Source of the DNA: Mesorhizobium sp. M1C.F.Ca.ET.210.01.1.1
GTDB lineage: Bacteria > Pseudomonadota > Alphaproteobacteria > Rhizobiales > Rhizobiaceae
Direction of reading: 5' to 3'
Length of the DNA stretch: 64,000 nt
NCBI RefSeq assembly: GCF_004791585.1
Contig: NZ_SRUU01000002.1
Coordinates: 186,001 to 250,000 of the forward strand
Under the pieces are notes generated by a model that made no database searches, was not told where the DNA came from, and saw only the letters and a list, made by a program, of their open reading frames with translations. Shown here piece by piece: positions 55,294-63,084 of this stretch. Made by a program: the position numbers and the translations under genes. Each line of letters opens with the position of its first letter. Position 1 is the first letter of the stretch.

Positions 55294-58206
55294 ATGAACA
55301 TCAAGGCCGACTTCCCGACGCTCATCGAAGAGATCGATTACGGCACGCCGGAGTCGAAAGCGACGAAGCAGGTCACGCTGACCGTCGACGGGCAAAGCAT
55401 TACCGTGCCGGAAGGCACCTCGATCATGCGCGCGGCGATGGAAGGCGGGGTCGAGATCCCGAAGCTGTGCGCCACCGACATGCTGGACTCCTTCGGCTCC
55501 TGCCGCGTCTGCCTGGTCGAGATCGAAGGCCGCGGCGGCACGCCGGCGTCCTGCACGACGCCGGTCGGCGAAGGCATGGTGGTGCGCACGCAGTCCGACC
55601 GGCTCGACGCCATCCGCCGCGGCGTCATGGAACTCTACGTCTCCGACCACCCGACCGGCTGGCACGAGAAGGCCGGCACCGGCGCCAGCGAGTTCGACGC
55701 GGTGGCGAAGTCGGTCGGCCTGACCGAGAACCGCTACGGCGTCGAGGGCCGCAACCACGTCAAGGAAGAAGGCGGCGTTGCGCCCGGCCATGGCTCGCTG
55801 GCCGTCGACTATATCGCCCGCGACGACTCCAACCCCTATTTCACCTATGATCCGGCGCAGTGCATCGTCTGCTCGCGCTGCGTGCGCGCCTGCGAGGAGG
55901 TGCAGGGCACCTTCGCGCTGACCATCGAGGGACGCGGCTTCGAGTCGCGCATGGTCGCCGGCATGCATGAGGATTTCATCGCTTCCGAATGCGTCTCCTG
56001 CGGCGCCTGCGTGCAGGCCTGCCCGACCGACGCGCTGCGCGAGAAGACGGTGCTCGAGAAGGGCATGCCGGAGCGCTCGGCCGTCACCACCTGCGCCTAT
56101 TGCGGCGTCGGCTGCTCGTTCAAGGCGGAGGTGAAGGGTGACGAGGTCATCCGCATGATGCCCTACAAGGACGGCAAGGCGAACCACGGCCATTCCTGCG
56201 TGAAGGGCCGCTTCGCCTATGGCTACGCCACTCACAAGGACCGCATCCTGTCGCCGATGATCCGCGAGAAGATCAGCGATCCGTGGCGCGAAGTGAGCTG
56301 GGAAGAGGCGATCGCCCATACCGCCAAGGAATTCCGCCGCATCCAGTATCAGTATGGACGCGGCTCGATCGGCGGCATCACCTCGTCGCGCTGCACGAAC
56401 GAGGAGACGTATCTCGTCCAGAAGCTGGTGCGGCAGGGCTTCCGCAACAACAATGTCGACACCTGCGCGCGCGTCTGCCATTCGCCGACCGGCTACGGCC
56501 TCGGCCAGACCTACGGAACCTCGGCCGGCACGCAGGATTTCGACTCGGTCGAGTTCACCGACGTCGCCGTCATCATCGGCGCCAATCCGGCGTCGGCGCA
56601 CCCGGTATTCGCCTCGCGGCTGAAGAAGCGGCTGCGCCAGGGCGCCAAGCTGATCGTGCTCGATCCGCGCCGCACCGAGATGGTGAAGTCGGCGCATGTC
56701 GAGGCGGATTACCACCTGCCGCTGAAGCCCGGCACCAATGTCGCGGTGCTGACGGCGCTGGCGCATGTCATCGTCACCGAGGGCCTGTTCGACGAAGCCT
56801 TCATCCGCGAGCGGTGCGACTGGGCCGAATTCCAGGACTGGGCATCGTTCGTCGCCCTGCCGGAGAACAGCCCCGAGACCGTCGGCAAGCTGTCCGGCGT
56901 CGATCCTGAACTGATCCGCGGCGCGGCTAGGCTTTACGCCAAGGGCGGCAATGGCGCGATCTATTACGGTCTTGGCGTCACCGAGCACAGCCAGGGCTCG
57001 ACCACGGTGATGGCGATCGCCAACCTTGCCATGGCCACCGGCAATATCGGCCGCCCCGGCGTCGGCGTGAACCCGCTGCGCGGCCAGAACAATGTGCAGG
57101 GCTCGTGCGACATGGGTTCCTTCCCGCATGAGCTGCCCGGCTATCGCCACATCTCGGGCGAGGCCGTGCGCGACATCTATGAGAGCCTGTGGGGCGTGAA
57201 GCTGGACAACGAACCAGGCCTGCGCATCCCCAACATGCTGGATGCCGCCGTCGACGGCTCGTTCAAGGGCATCTACATCCAGGGTGAGGACATCCTGCAG
57301 TCCGACCCCGACACCCAGCATGTCGCCGCCGGCCTCGCCGCGATGGAATGCGTCGTCGTGCACGACCTCTTCCTCAACGAGACGGCGAACTACGCGCATG
57401 TCTTCCTGCCGGGCTCGACCTTCCTCGAGAAGGACGGCACCTTCACCAATGCCGAGCGCCGCATCAACATGGTGCGCAAGGTGCTGGAGCCGAAGGCGCG
57501 TTACGCCGACTGGGAGGCGACGCAGGAACTTGCACGCGCCATCGGGCTCGACTGGAACTATACGCATCCGTCGCAGATCATGGACGAGATCGCCAAGACG
57601 ACGCCGAGCTTCGCCGGCGTCTCCTTCGACCTGCTCGACCGTGTCGGATCGGTGCAGTGGCCCTGCAACGAGAAGTCGCCGCTCGGCACGCCGATCATGC
57701 ATGTCGACGGCTTCGTGCGCGGCAAGGGCAAGTTCATCCGCACCGAATATGTGGCGACGGACGAACGGACCGGACCGCGCTACCCGCTGCTGCTCACCAC
57801 CGGCCGGATCCTGTCGCAGTACAATGTCGGCGCGCAGACGAGGCGCACCGAGAACGTCATGTGGCATGCCGAAGACCGGCTGGAGATCCATCCGCACGAC
57901 GCCGAAAACCGCGGCATCCGCGACGGCGACTGGGTGCGGCTGGCGAGCCGTTCCGGCGAGACCACGCTGCGCGCGCAGATCACCGACCGCGTCTCGCCGG
58001 GCGTCGTCTACACGACCTTCCACCACCCGGACACGCAGGCCAACGTGATCACCACCGACTTCTCGGACTGGGCGACCAACTGTCCGGAATACAAGGTCAC
58101 CGCCGTGCAGGTGGCGCCGTCCAACGGCCCGACCGACTGGCAGAAGGACTATAACGAGCAGGCCCGGCAGAGCCGGCGCATCGCTCCGCTGCAGGCGGCG
58201 GAGTAG
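55294..58206 (+). CDS. fdsA: NAD-dependent formate dehydrogenase catalytic alpha subunit
   Basis: A 970-residue molybdo- or tungstoenzyme oxidising formate to CO2. In order: an N-terminal [2Fe-2S] NuoG-like domain (KLCATDMLDSFGSCRVCLVE), a His-ligand region, two [4Fe-4S] motifs (CIVCSRCVRACEE and CVSCGACVQACPTDAL), a further cluster at CAYCGVGCSFKAEV, and the bis-MGD domain. The metal ligand is cysteine (VDTCARVCHSPTGYG), not selenocysteine. Length and order match FdsA of the soluble oxygen-tolerant enzymes. ATG 55294 lies ten bases after fdsB with a GGAG site. Confidence 0.95.
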   Translation: MNIKADFPTLIEEIDYGTPESKATKQVTLTVDGQSITVPEGTSIMRAAMEGGVEIPKLCATDMLDSFGSCRVCLVEIEGRGGTPASCTTPVGEGMVVRTQSDRLDAIRRGVMELYVSDHPTGWHEKAGTGASEFDAVAKSVGLTENRYGVEGRNHVKEEGGVAPGHGSLAVDYIARDDSNPYFTYDPAQCIVCSRCVRACEEVQGTFALTIEGRGFESRMVAGMHEDFIASECVSCGACVQACPTDALREKTVLEKGMPERSAVTTCAYCGVGCSFKAEVKGDEVIRMMPYKDGKANHGHSCVKGRFAYGYATHKDRILSPMIREKISDPWREVSWEEAIAHTAKEFRRIQYQYGRGSIGGITSSRCTNEETYLVQKLVRQGFRNNNVDTCARVCHSPTGYGLGQTYGTSAGTQDFDSVEFTDVAVIIGANPASAHPVFASRLKKRLRQGAKLIVLDPRRTEMVKSAHVEADYHLPLKPGTNVAVLTALAHVIVTEGLFDEAFIRERCDWAEFQDWASFVALPENSPETVGKLSGVDPELIRGAARLYAKGGNGAIYYGLGVTEHSQGSTTVMAIANLAMATGNIGRPGVGVNPLRGQNNVQGSCDMGSFPHELPGYRHISGEAVRDIYESLWGVKLDNEPGLRIPNMLDAAVDGSFKGIYIQGEDILQSDPDTQHVAAGLAAMECVVVHDLFLNETANYAHVFLPGSTFLEKDGTFTNAERRINMVRKVLEPKARYADWEATQELARAIGLDWNYTHPSQIMDEIAKTTPSFAGVSFDLLDRVGSVQWPCNEKSPLGTPIMHVDGFVRGKGKFIRTEYVATDERTGPRYPLLLTTGRILSQYNVGAQTRRTENVMWHAEDRLEIHPHDAENRGIRDGDWVRLASRSGETTLRAQITDRVSPGVVYTTFHHPDTQANVITTDFSDWATNCPEYKVTAVQVAPSNGPTDWQKDYNEQARQSRRIAPLQAAE

Positions 58207-58209
58207 GAC

Positions 58210-59040
58210 TTGGTCGCGCGCCGCAAGGCCACGACGCAGATCTCGCGGCTGGCGCACCGTGCCGGCGGCACCGCGGCCGCGAACCGCATGGTGCCGGAGG
58301 AGACGCCGGTGGCGTTCTCCTATGCCGGCACCACGCATGCGGTGATGATGGCGAGCCCCGCCGATTTCGAGGATTTCGCGCTCGGCTTCTCGCTGACTGA
58401 GGGCATAGTTTCCGCAGCGGACGAGATCGAGGCGATCGAGGTGGAGGACCTCGGTGCCGGCATCGACATCCAGATAAGGCTGAAGGACAAGGCCAACACG
58501 CGTTTCGAGGCGCGGCGGCGCCGGCTTGCCGGACCGGTGGGCTGCGGCTTGTGCGGCATCGAATCCATCGAGGAAGCGATGCGCTCGGTCGATGCGGTCG
58601 GTTCGTCAAAGCTTACGCTTGACGCCGAAGACGTCACCCGTTCGGTCAAGCTGCTGTCCAAGCTGCAGCCGCTGCACACGGAAACCGGCGCGGTGCATGC
58701 CGCAGGTTTCTACGTGCCCGGCAAGGGCATCGTGATGGCACGCGAGGATGTTGGCCGGCACAACGCGCTGGACAAGCTGGCCGGCGCGCTGGCGAAAGCC
58801 GGCATCGACGGCCCAAGCGGCGCCGTCGTGGTGACCTCGCGCGTGTCAGTGGAGATGGTGCAGAAGACTGCCGCCATCGGCGCGCCGATCATCATGGCCG
58901 TTTCGGCGCCGACGGCACTCGCCATCCGCACGGCCGAGGCCGCCGGCATGACGCTGGTGGCGCTGGTGCGCGGCGACGATTTTGATGTTTTCACCCACCC
59001 CGACCGGGTGGCTTCCGGAGTTGCCAAGCATGTCGCATGA
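58210..59040 (+). CDS. fdhD: Formate dehydrogenase accessory sulfurtransferase FdhD
   Basis: A 276-residue FdhD protein that transfers sulfur to the molybdenum cofactor before insertion into FdsA. The active CxxC is in GPVGCGLCGIESIEEA. The C-terminal VAREDVGRHNALDKLAGAL is a strong family signature. The start is a TTG at 58210, three bases past the fdsA stop. No ribosome-binding site better than the fdsA 3' end is visible, so coupling is likely. Confidence 0.93.
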   Translation: MVARRKATTQISRLAHRAGGTAAANRMVPEETPVAFSYAGTTHAVMMASPADFEDFALGFSLTEGIVSAADEIEAIEVEDLGAGIDIQIRLKDKANTRFEARRRRLAGPVGCGLCGIESIEEAMRSVDAVGSSKLTLDAEDVTRSVKLLSKLQPLHTETGAVHAAGFYVPGKGIVMAREDVGRHNALDKLAGALAKAGIDGPSGAVVVTSRVSVEMVQKTAAIGAPIIMAVSAPTALAIRTAEAAGMTLVALVRGDDFDVFTHPDRVASGVAKHVA

Positions 59041-59344
59041 CGAAGACCACATCACCAGCACCAGGGAAAAGTTGGTGCGCATGGCCAACCAGATCGCCAC
59101 CTTCTTCCATTCGAAGCCGCGTGAGGAAGGCATTACCGGCGTCGCCGAGCACGTCAACAAATTCTGGGACCCCAGGATGCGGCGGCAGTTGTTCGAAATG
59201 CTGGACGGCGACCCGGAGGATTTCGACGATCTGGTGATCGCCGCCTCGGCCAGGATCAAGCGGCCGCTGACGCCCGAACAGGCCGACAAGAGCCTCGGCT
59301 ACGCAAGGCCGGCGGAGGCCGAGGGCGCCGTTCCGCACAAATAG
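59030..59344 (+). CDS. fdsD: Formate dehydrogenase delta subunit
   Basis: A 104-residue FdsD protein: KLVRMANQIATFFHSKPREEGITGVAEHVNKFWDPRMRRQLFEML is the family core. It binds the FdsA complex and helps cofactor insertion. ATG 59030 has GGAG eight bases upstream and overlaps fdhD by 11 bases. It ends the fds operon. Confidence 0.9.
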   Translation: MSHDEDHITSTREKLVRMANQIATFFHSKPREEGITGVAEHVNKFWDPRMRRQLFEMLDGDPEDFDDLVIAASARIKRPLTPEQADKSLGYARPAEAEGAVPHK

Positions 59345-59466
59345 CGCGGGAAGCGCCATCGGCGCCGAAGGTCTTACACCTCAGCTCTAAAGTTTGGCTG
59401 CCTTGAGCGGCACCGTTCTGCTATGGTCGACGACAGGAAGTCGTCTGGCCGGGCGGGGTAGCTTGC

Positions 59467-61020
59467 GTGAGGCCGATCGAGACCAGATACGCCCGCAGCG
59501 GCGATGTGCGGATCGCCTATCAGGTGATCGGCCAAGGCTCGTTCGATCTCGTCTTCGTGCCGGGCTTCATCTCCAATCTCGACTTGCAGTGGGAAGACGA
59601 AGGCTACAGCCGCCTCTTGAAACGGCTCTCCACCTTCTCGCGGCTGATCCTGTTCGACAAGCGCGGCACCGGGCTTTCCGACCGCGTCGACAGCCGTCAC
59701 CTGCCCAGCCTGGAGACCCGCATGGACGACGTGCGCGCGGTGATGGACGCCGCCGGCAGCGGCCGCGCGGCGCTGCTTGGAGCCTCGGAAGGCGCGCCGA
59801 TGGCGATGCTGTTCGCCGCAACCTATCCGGAGCGGACGCGGGCACTCGTGCTTTATGGCGGTTATGCGCATTTCCACAAATGGGTGATGCCGCCGGAGCG
59901 CCTGGAGGCCTTCATCGAAACGGTGGAAACCTCATGGGGCACCGGTGCGACCTTGCCCAATTTCGCGCCGGGTCGGGTGGACGACCTGTATTTTGCCCAA
60001 TGGTGGGGACGGTTCGAGCGGCTGTCGGCCAGCCCGACCGCCGCGGCTTCCCTTGCGCGCATGAATGCCGGGATCGACGTGCGCGGCATTCTCTCCACAA
60101 TCGCCGCGCCGACGCTGCTCATTCATCGCCGCAACGACACGCGCGTCGACCCGGAGGCCAGCCGCTTCCTCGCCAGGAAGATCCATGACGCACGCCTGGT
60201 CGAGATACCCGGGCGAGACCACCCGATCTGGACCGGGGATGTCGACCGCGTGGCCGACCTGATCGAGGAGTTCCTGACCGGCCAGCCGGCGGTCGCAGAC
60301 ACCGAGCGCGTGCTGGCAGCGCTGCTGGTGACGCGCATCTATGACACGGCCAAGCTCGGCGACCGCATGTGGAGCGAGCGGAGCCAGCGCTTCCAGGAGA
60401 CATGGCGGCTGCTGGTCGGTCGCCACGGCGGGCGTGTCGCCGGCACGCAGGGTGAATTGATGATGTCACGCTTCGACGGACCGGCGCGCGCAATTCGCTG
60501 CGCGGCGGCGCTGCGCGACGCGGCGCAGCAGATCGGCGTGGCGAGCGCTCAAGGGGTGCATGTCGGCGAGATCGAGATGCGCGGCGCGCCGGCCGGCCTG
60601 ACGGCGCGAGTTGCCATGCAGCTCGCAACCAATGCCGGACGCGGCGATATCCTGGCTTCGCGACTGGTCGCCGAACTTGCGATCGGCTCCGGCCTGCATT
60701 TCGCCGATGCCGGCCGCATCAGTCTTGACGAGCTGGGCGAGCCGCTGCCGGTGGTCCAGGCGACGTCGGAACAGCATCTGGAACCGGCCTGCCGCCCCAA
60801 ACCCAAGGCCATGGAGCCGGCGGCGCTGACGGCGCGGGAGAGCGAGGTGGTGAGCCTGATCGCGGACGGCATGAGCAATGCGGCGATCGCCGCCGAGCTG
60901 AAGCTCAGCGAGCATACGGTCAAGCGGCACGTCGCCAACATATTGCTCAAGCTCGACCTGCCGTCGCGGGCGGCTGCGGCGGCCTTTTCGGCCAGGCATG
61001 CTGGCCCGGACGGGCCATGA
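59467..61020 (+). CDS. Three-domain regulator: alpha/beta-hydrolase, degenerate nucleotide-cyclase domain, LuxR HTH
   Basis: A 517-residue fusion. Residues 1 to about 270 are an alpha/beta-hydrolase with nucleophile elbow GASEG and a catalytic His in GRDHPIWTGD. Residues about 280-435 resemble a class III cyclase homology domain (LGDRMW, FDGPARAIRCAAALRDA, GVHVGEIEMRGAPAG). The usual first metal-binding Asp of FTDI reads VTRI, so it is probably inactive. The C-terminal 65 residues are a GerE/LuxR helix-turn-helix (LTARESEVVSLIADGMSNAAIAAELKLSEHTVKRH). Start GTG 59467. It may bind or hydrolyse a small ester-like signal and control the genes just downstream (inference). Confidence 0.88.
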   Translation: MRPIETRYARSGDVRIAYQVIGQGSFDLVFVPGFISNLDLQWEDEGYSRLLKRLSTFSRLILFDKRGTGLSDRVDSRHLPSLETRMDDVRAVMDAAGSGRAALLGASEGAPMAMLFAATYPERTRALVLYGGYAHFHKWVMPPERLEAFIETVETSWGTGATLPNFAPGRVDDLYFAQWWGRFERLSASPTAAASLARMNAGIDVRGILSTIAAPTLLIHRRNDTRVDPEASRFLARKIHDARLVEIPGRDHPIWTGDVDRVADLIEEFLTGQPAVADTERVLAALLVTRIYDTAKLGDRMWSERSQRFQETWRLLVGRHGGRVAGTQGELMMSRFDGPARAIRCAAALRDAAQQIGVASAQGVHVGEIEMRGAPAGLTARVAMQLATNAGRGDILASRLVAELAIGSGLHFADAGRISLDELGEPLPVVQATSEQHLEPACRPKPKAMEPAALTARESEVVSLIADGMSNAAIAAELKLSEHTVKRHVANILLKLDLPSRAAAAAFSARHAGPDGP

Positions 61021-61128
61021 GAGCCATGGCGCTTTCGAGCGAAGCGGTGAAGGCCGCTTGAGGATTACGAATTCTCCCATGCAGGCCAGGGCGATGTCGC
61101 CGTGAGGGCACTGCGAATGGAGGATGAA

Positions 61129-61602
61129 ATGCTGACACTGAAAGGCAGGATCGGATTGCTGGCATTTGCTGCAGGCGCGTTGCTGGCCATCACCCCGGTG
61201 CGGGCCGAAGACGCTTCCGCCACCACCGCCTACAAGGACATCCAGGCAACGCTCGGCTCGGTGCCCGACATGTTCAAGACGCTGCCGGACGTCGCCGTTG
61301 CCGGCGCCTGGGCCGAGATCAAGGGCGTGCAGCTCAATCCCAAGACAGCGCTTGACGGCAAGACCAAGGAACTGATGGGCCTGGCGGTCGCTTCGCAGAT
61401 CCCCTGCCAGTACTGCATCTATTTCCACACGCTGGCGGCCAAGGCCAACGGCGCGAGCGACGAGGAGATCAAGGAGGCGGTGGCGATGGCGGCGATCGTG
61501 CGCCACTGGTCGACCATGCTCAACGGCAGCCAGGTCGACCTCGCCACCTTCAAGAAGCAGACCGACGACCTGTTCGCGGCCGTCAAGGCGAAGTCGCAGT
61601 GA
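61129..61602 (+). CDS. Exported carboxymuconolactone-decarboxylase/AhpD-like protein
   Basis: A 157-residue protein with a signal peptide (about 1-26, ending TPVRA) and an AhpD-type active site E81-x11-C93-Q-Y-C96-x3-H100 (IPCQYCIYFH). Such proteins are peroxidase-like thiol enzymes; an exported form is less common. I chose ATG 61129 because GGAGG is six bases upstream; the earlier ATG at 61117 overlaps that site. It follows the hydrolase-LuxR regulator gene on the same strand. Confidence 0.86.
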   Translation: MLTLKGRIGLLAFAAGALLAITPVRAEDASATTAYKDIQATLGSVPDMFKTLPDVAVAGAWAEIKGVQLNPKTALDGKTKELMGLAVASQIPCQYCIYFHTLAAKANGASDEEIKEAVAMAAIVRHWSTMLNGSQVDLATFKKQTDDLFAAVKAKSQ

Positions 61603-61611
61603 GAAGCTCCT

Positions 61612-61633
61612 GCCCGGCGATGTTCCGCCGGGC
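61612..61633 (+). terminator. Hairpin after the AhpD-like gene
   Basis: 8-bp stem GCCCGGCG / CGCCGGGC with loop ATGTTC, followed by GGGGTTTCG. The T-run is short, so it may be an attenuator or an mRNA-stabilising hairpin. Confidence 0.45.
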
Positions 61634-61681
61634 GGGGTTTCGCCCATCAACCGCCCGAAGAACGGGCACATGGAGGATGAA

Positions 61682-62044
61682 ATGCTGACCAAGACGCAGA
61701 CCGTGGACGGCGCAGCGATCAAGAAGGCGATCGAAGGCCGCGACGGCAAGATGCTGTCGAGCTTCTACAGCGACGATGCGGTCGTACGGGTGATCGACCG
61801 CAACAATCCGCCGAGCAAGCCGCGCGAGATCCGTGGCCGTGCGGCCATCAGCACCTTCTGGGACGACATCTGCAGCCGGGCGATGATCCATAAGGTCGAT
61901 ACCACCATCGCCGAGGGCGACAGCCTCGCCTTCACCCAGGCCTGCGCCTATCCGGACGGCACGAAGGTGTTCTGCGCTGCGATGCTGGAGCTGAAGAACG
62001 GCCGCATCGCGCGGCAGACGGTCGTGCAGGCCTGGGACGAGTAG
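61682..62044 (+). CDS. SnoaL/NTF2-like protein
   Basis: A 120-residue cone-barrel protein: AIKKAIEGRDGKMLSSFYSDDAVVRVID, REIRGRAAISTFWDDICSR and C-terminal MLELKNGRIARQTVVQAWDE. The fold is used by many hydrolases and isomerases as well as binding proteins; no catalytic set can be read. It shares an identical 20-base translation-start segment with the AhpD-like gene (61117-61136 and 61670-61689). No signal peptide. Confidence 0.8.
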   Translation: MLTKTQTVDGAAIKKAIEGRDGKMLSSFYSDDAVVRVIDRNNPPSKPREIRGRAAISTFWDDICSRAMIHKVDTTIAEGDSLAFTQACAYPDGTKVFCAAMLELKNGRIARQTVVQAWDE

Positions 62045-62087
62045 GTCAAGAACGGACTTTATCTGCGAAACAGGGAGGAGAACCAAG

Positions 62088-62402
62088 ATGTTCAGCGCAA
62101 GATGGCAGATCGACGCCAGGTTCGGTCACAAGCAGACCGCGCTCGAGCTGATGCGGAAATGGGAGCGCGAGATCGGCTCGCAGGTCGGGCTCGCCGACCT
62201 GAAGTTCCAACTCATGACCGGTTCTGTCGGCGCGCGCGAAGCGACGATCGAAGCCCACCACCAGGTCGAAAGCCTGGCCCAGTTGGAGGCGTTCTTCGCC
62301 AAGATCGCGAAGATCGACGCGCACGCCAAATGGGGCAAGGAGCTGGAGCCCTATGTCGTGTCCGGCACCAGCCTGTGGAATATCTACCGCATCGTCGAGT
62401 AA
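62088..62402 (+). CDS. Small hypothetical protein, possible dimeric alpha/beta-barrel
   Basis: A 104-residue cytosolic protein (MFSARWQIDARFGHKQTALELMRKWE...). The pattern of a beta-strand, a helix and GTSLWNIYRIVE at the end resembles NIPSNAP/ABM-type dimeric alpha-beta barrels. I do not recognise the family with certainty. ATG 62088 has an AGGGAGGAG site. It follows the NTF2-like gene by 43 bases and is probably co-transcribed. Confidence 0.75.
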   Translation: MFSARWQIDARFGHKQTALELMRKWEREIGSQVGLADLKFQLMTGSVGAREATIEAHHQVESLAQLEAFFAKIAKIDAHAKWGKELEPYVVSGTSLWNIYRIVE

Positions 62403-62410
62403 TGGCCTGC

Positions 62411-62545
62411 GTTCTTCTCCCCGTTTCACGGGGAGAAGATGGCGGCAGCCAGATGAGGGGTAGAGCCAGCCTCCGCAAGGTTTGCGCCGCCCTCATCCGG
62501 CCCTTCGGGCCACCTTCTCCCCGTGGAGCGGGGAGAAGGATAAGC
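62411..62545. repeat. Rhizobial-type intergenic repeat with paired GGGGAGAAG hairpins
   Basis: Two hairpins with the same arms (62415-62439 and 62514-62540: CTTCTCCCCG / CGGGGAGAAG) flank a GC-rich middle with GATGAGGG...CCCTCATC and GGCCC-TTC-GGGCC. It lies between convergent genes and may end both transcripts. Different in sequence from the repeats at 11005 and 30994. No coding content. Confidence 0.75.
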
Positions 62546-62554
62546 CACCGCGGC

Positions 62555-63040
62555 CTACATCAGGCCAAGCTGCTTGTAGAAGCCGAGTGCGTCGTAATAG
62601 TCGCTCTGGGTCGCGATCTTGCCGTCCTTGACCTGGAACATCGAGGCGCCGGTGAAGGAGAATTTCTTGCCGGTCGCGGCGGTTCCGTCTCCCCAGGCGC
62701 CCGTGTTGGTGCCGGAGAACTCCCATTCGAAAGAGACGCGGTCGCCGTCGACCAACGGCTTGCCCTTCATCGTCCAGACGGCGTCGGGGACGGCCTTGAG
62801 GAAGTTGTCGATGACGCCGGTCTTGGCGGCGTCCTTGCCCGCCACCGGCTTGCCTACGGACGCGTCGTAATAGGTGACGTCGTCGGCGAAGTAGCCGGCG
62901 GCCTTGGCCGAGTCATGCGCGTTCCAGGCTGCGACATAGGCCTCGACCACCGACTGCGCGGTGTCGGCAGCAAAGGACGGCGCCACAGCGAGAAGCGTGG
63001 CGGCGACGGCTGCTGATGTCAGAAACTGGCGGCGTTGCAT
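62555..63040 (-). CDS. Exported SnoaL/NTF2-like protein
   Basis: A 161-residue protein with a signal peptide (MQRRQFLTSAAVAATLLAVAPSFA, about 1-24) and a SnoaL-type domain: VVEAYVAAWNAHDSAKAAGYFADDVTYYDASVG, then TGASMFQVKDGKIATQSDYYDALGFYKQLG. It is a ketosteroid-isomerase-like fold with predicted periplasmic location. ATG 63040 has a GGGAGGAAA site. It lies behind the aldehyde dehydrogenase gene on the same strand, 44 bases away. Confidence 0.84.
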   Translation of the reverse strand: MQRRQFLTSAAVAATLLAVAPSFAADTAQSVVEAYVAAWNAHDSAKAAGYFADDVTYYDASVGKPVAGKDAAKTGVIDNFLKAVPDAVWTMKGKPLVDGDRVSFEWEFSGTNTGAWGDGTAATGKKFSFTGASMFQVKDGKIATQSDYYDALGFYKQLGLM

Positions 63041-63084
63041 TGTTGTTTTCCTCCCAGGTTGAATGCTTGCCTTCCTTCCTGTGC

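Noticed and set aside
55294..58206. Selenocysteine in the formate dehydrogenase alpha subunit.
   Set aside because: The metal-ligand position is a normal Cys codon within VDTCARVCHSPT and the frame has no internal stop.
55249..58338. A very long open frame antisense to fdsA (about 1,029 codons) and similar long antisense frames, for example opposite iorA (6965-8512).
   Set aside because: They mirror genes with clear families and motifs, have low-complexity Arg/Ala/Asp-rich translations and no family features. They are by-products of high GC codon use.
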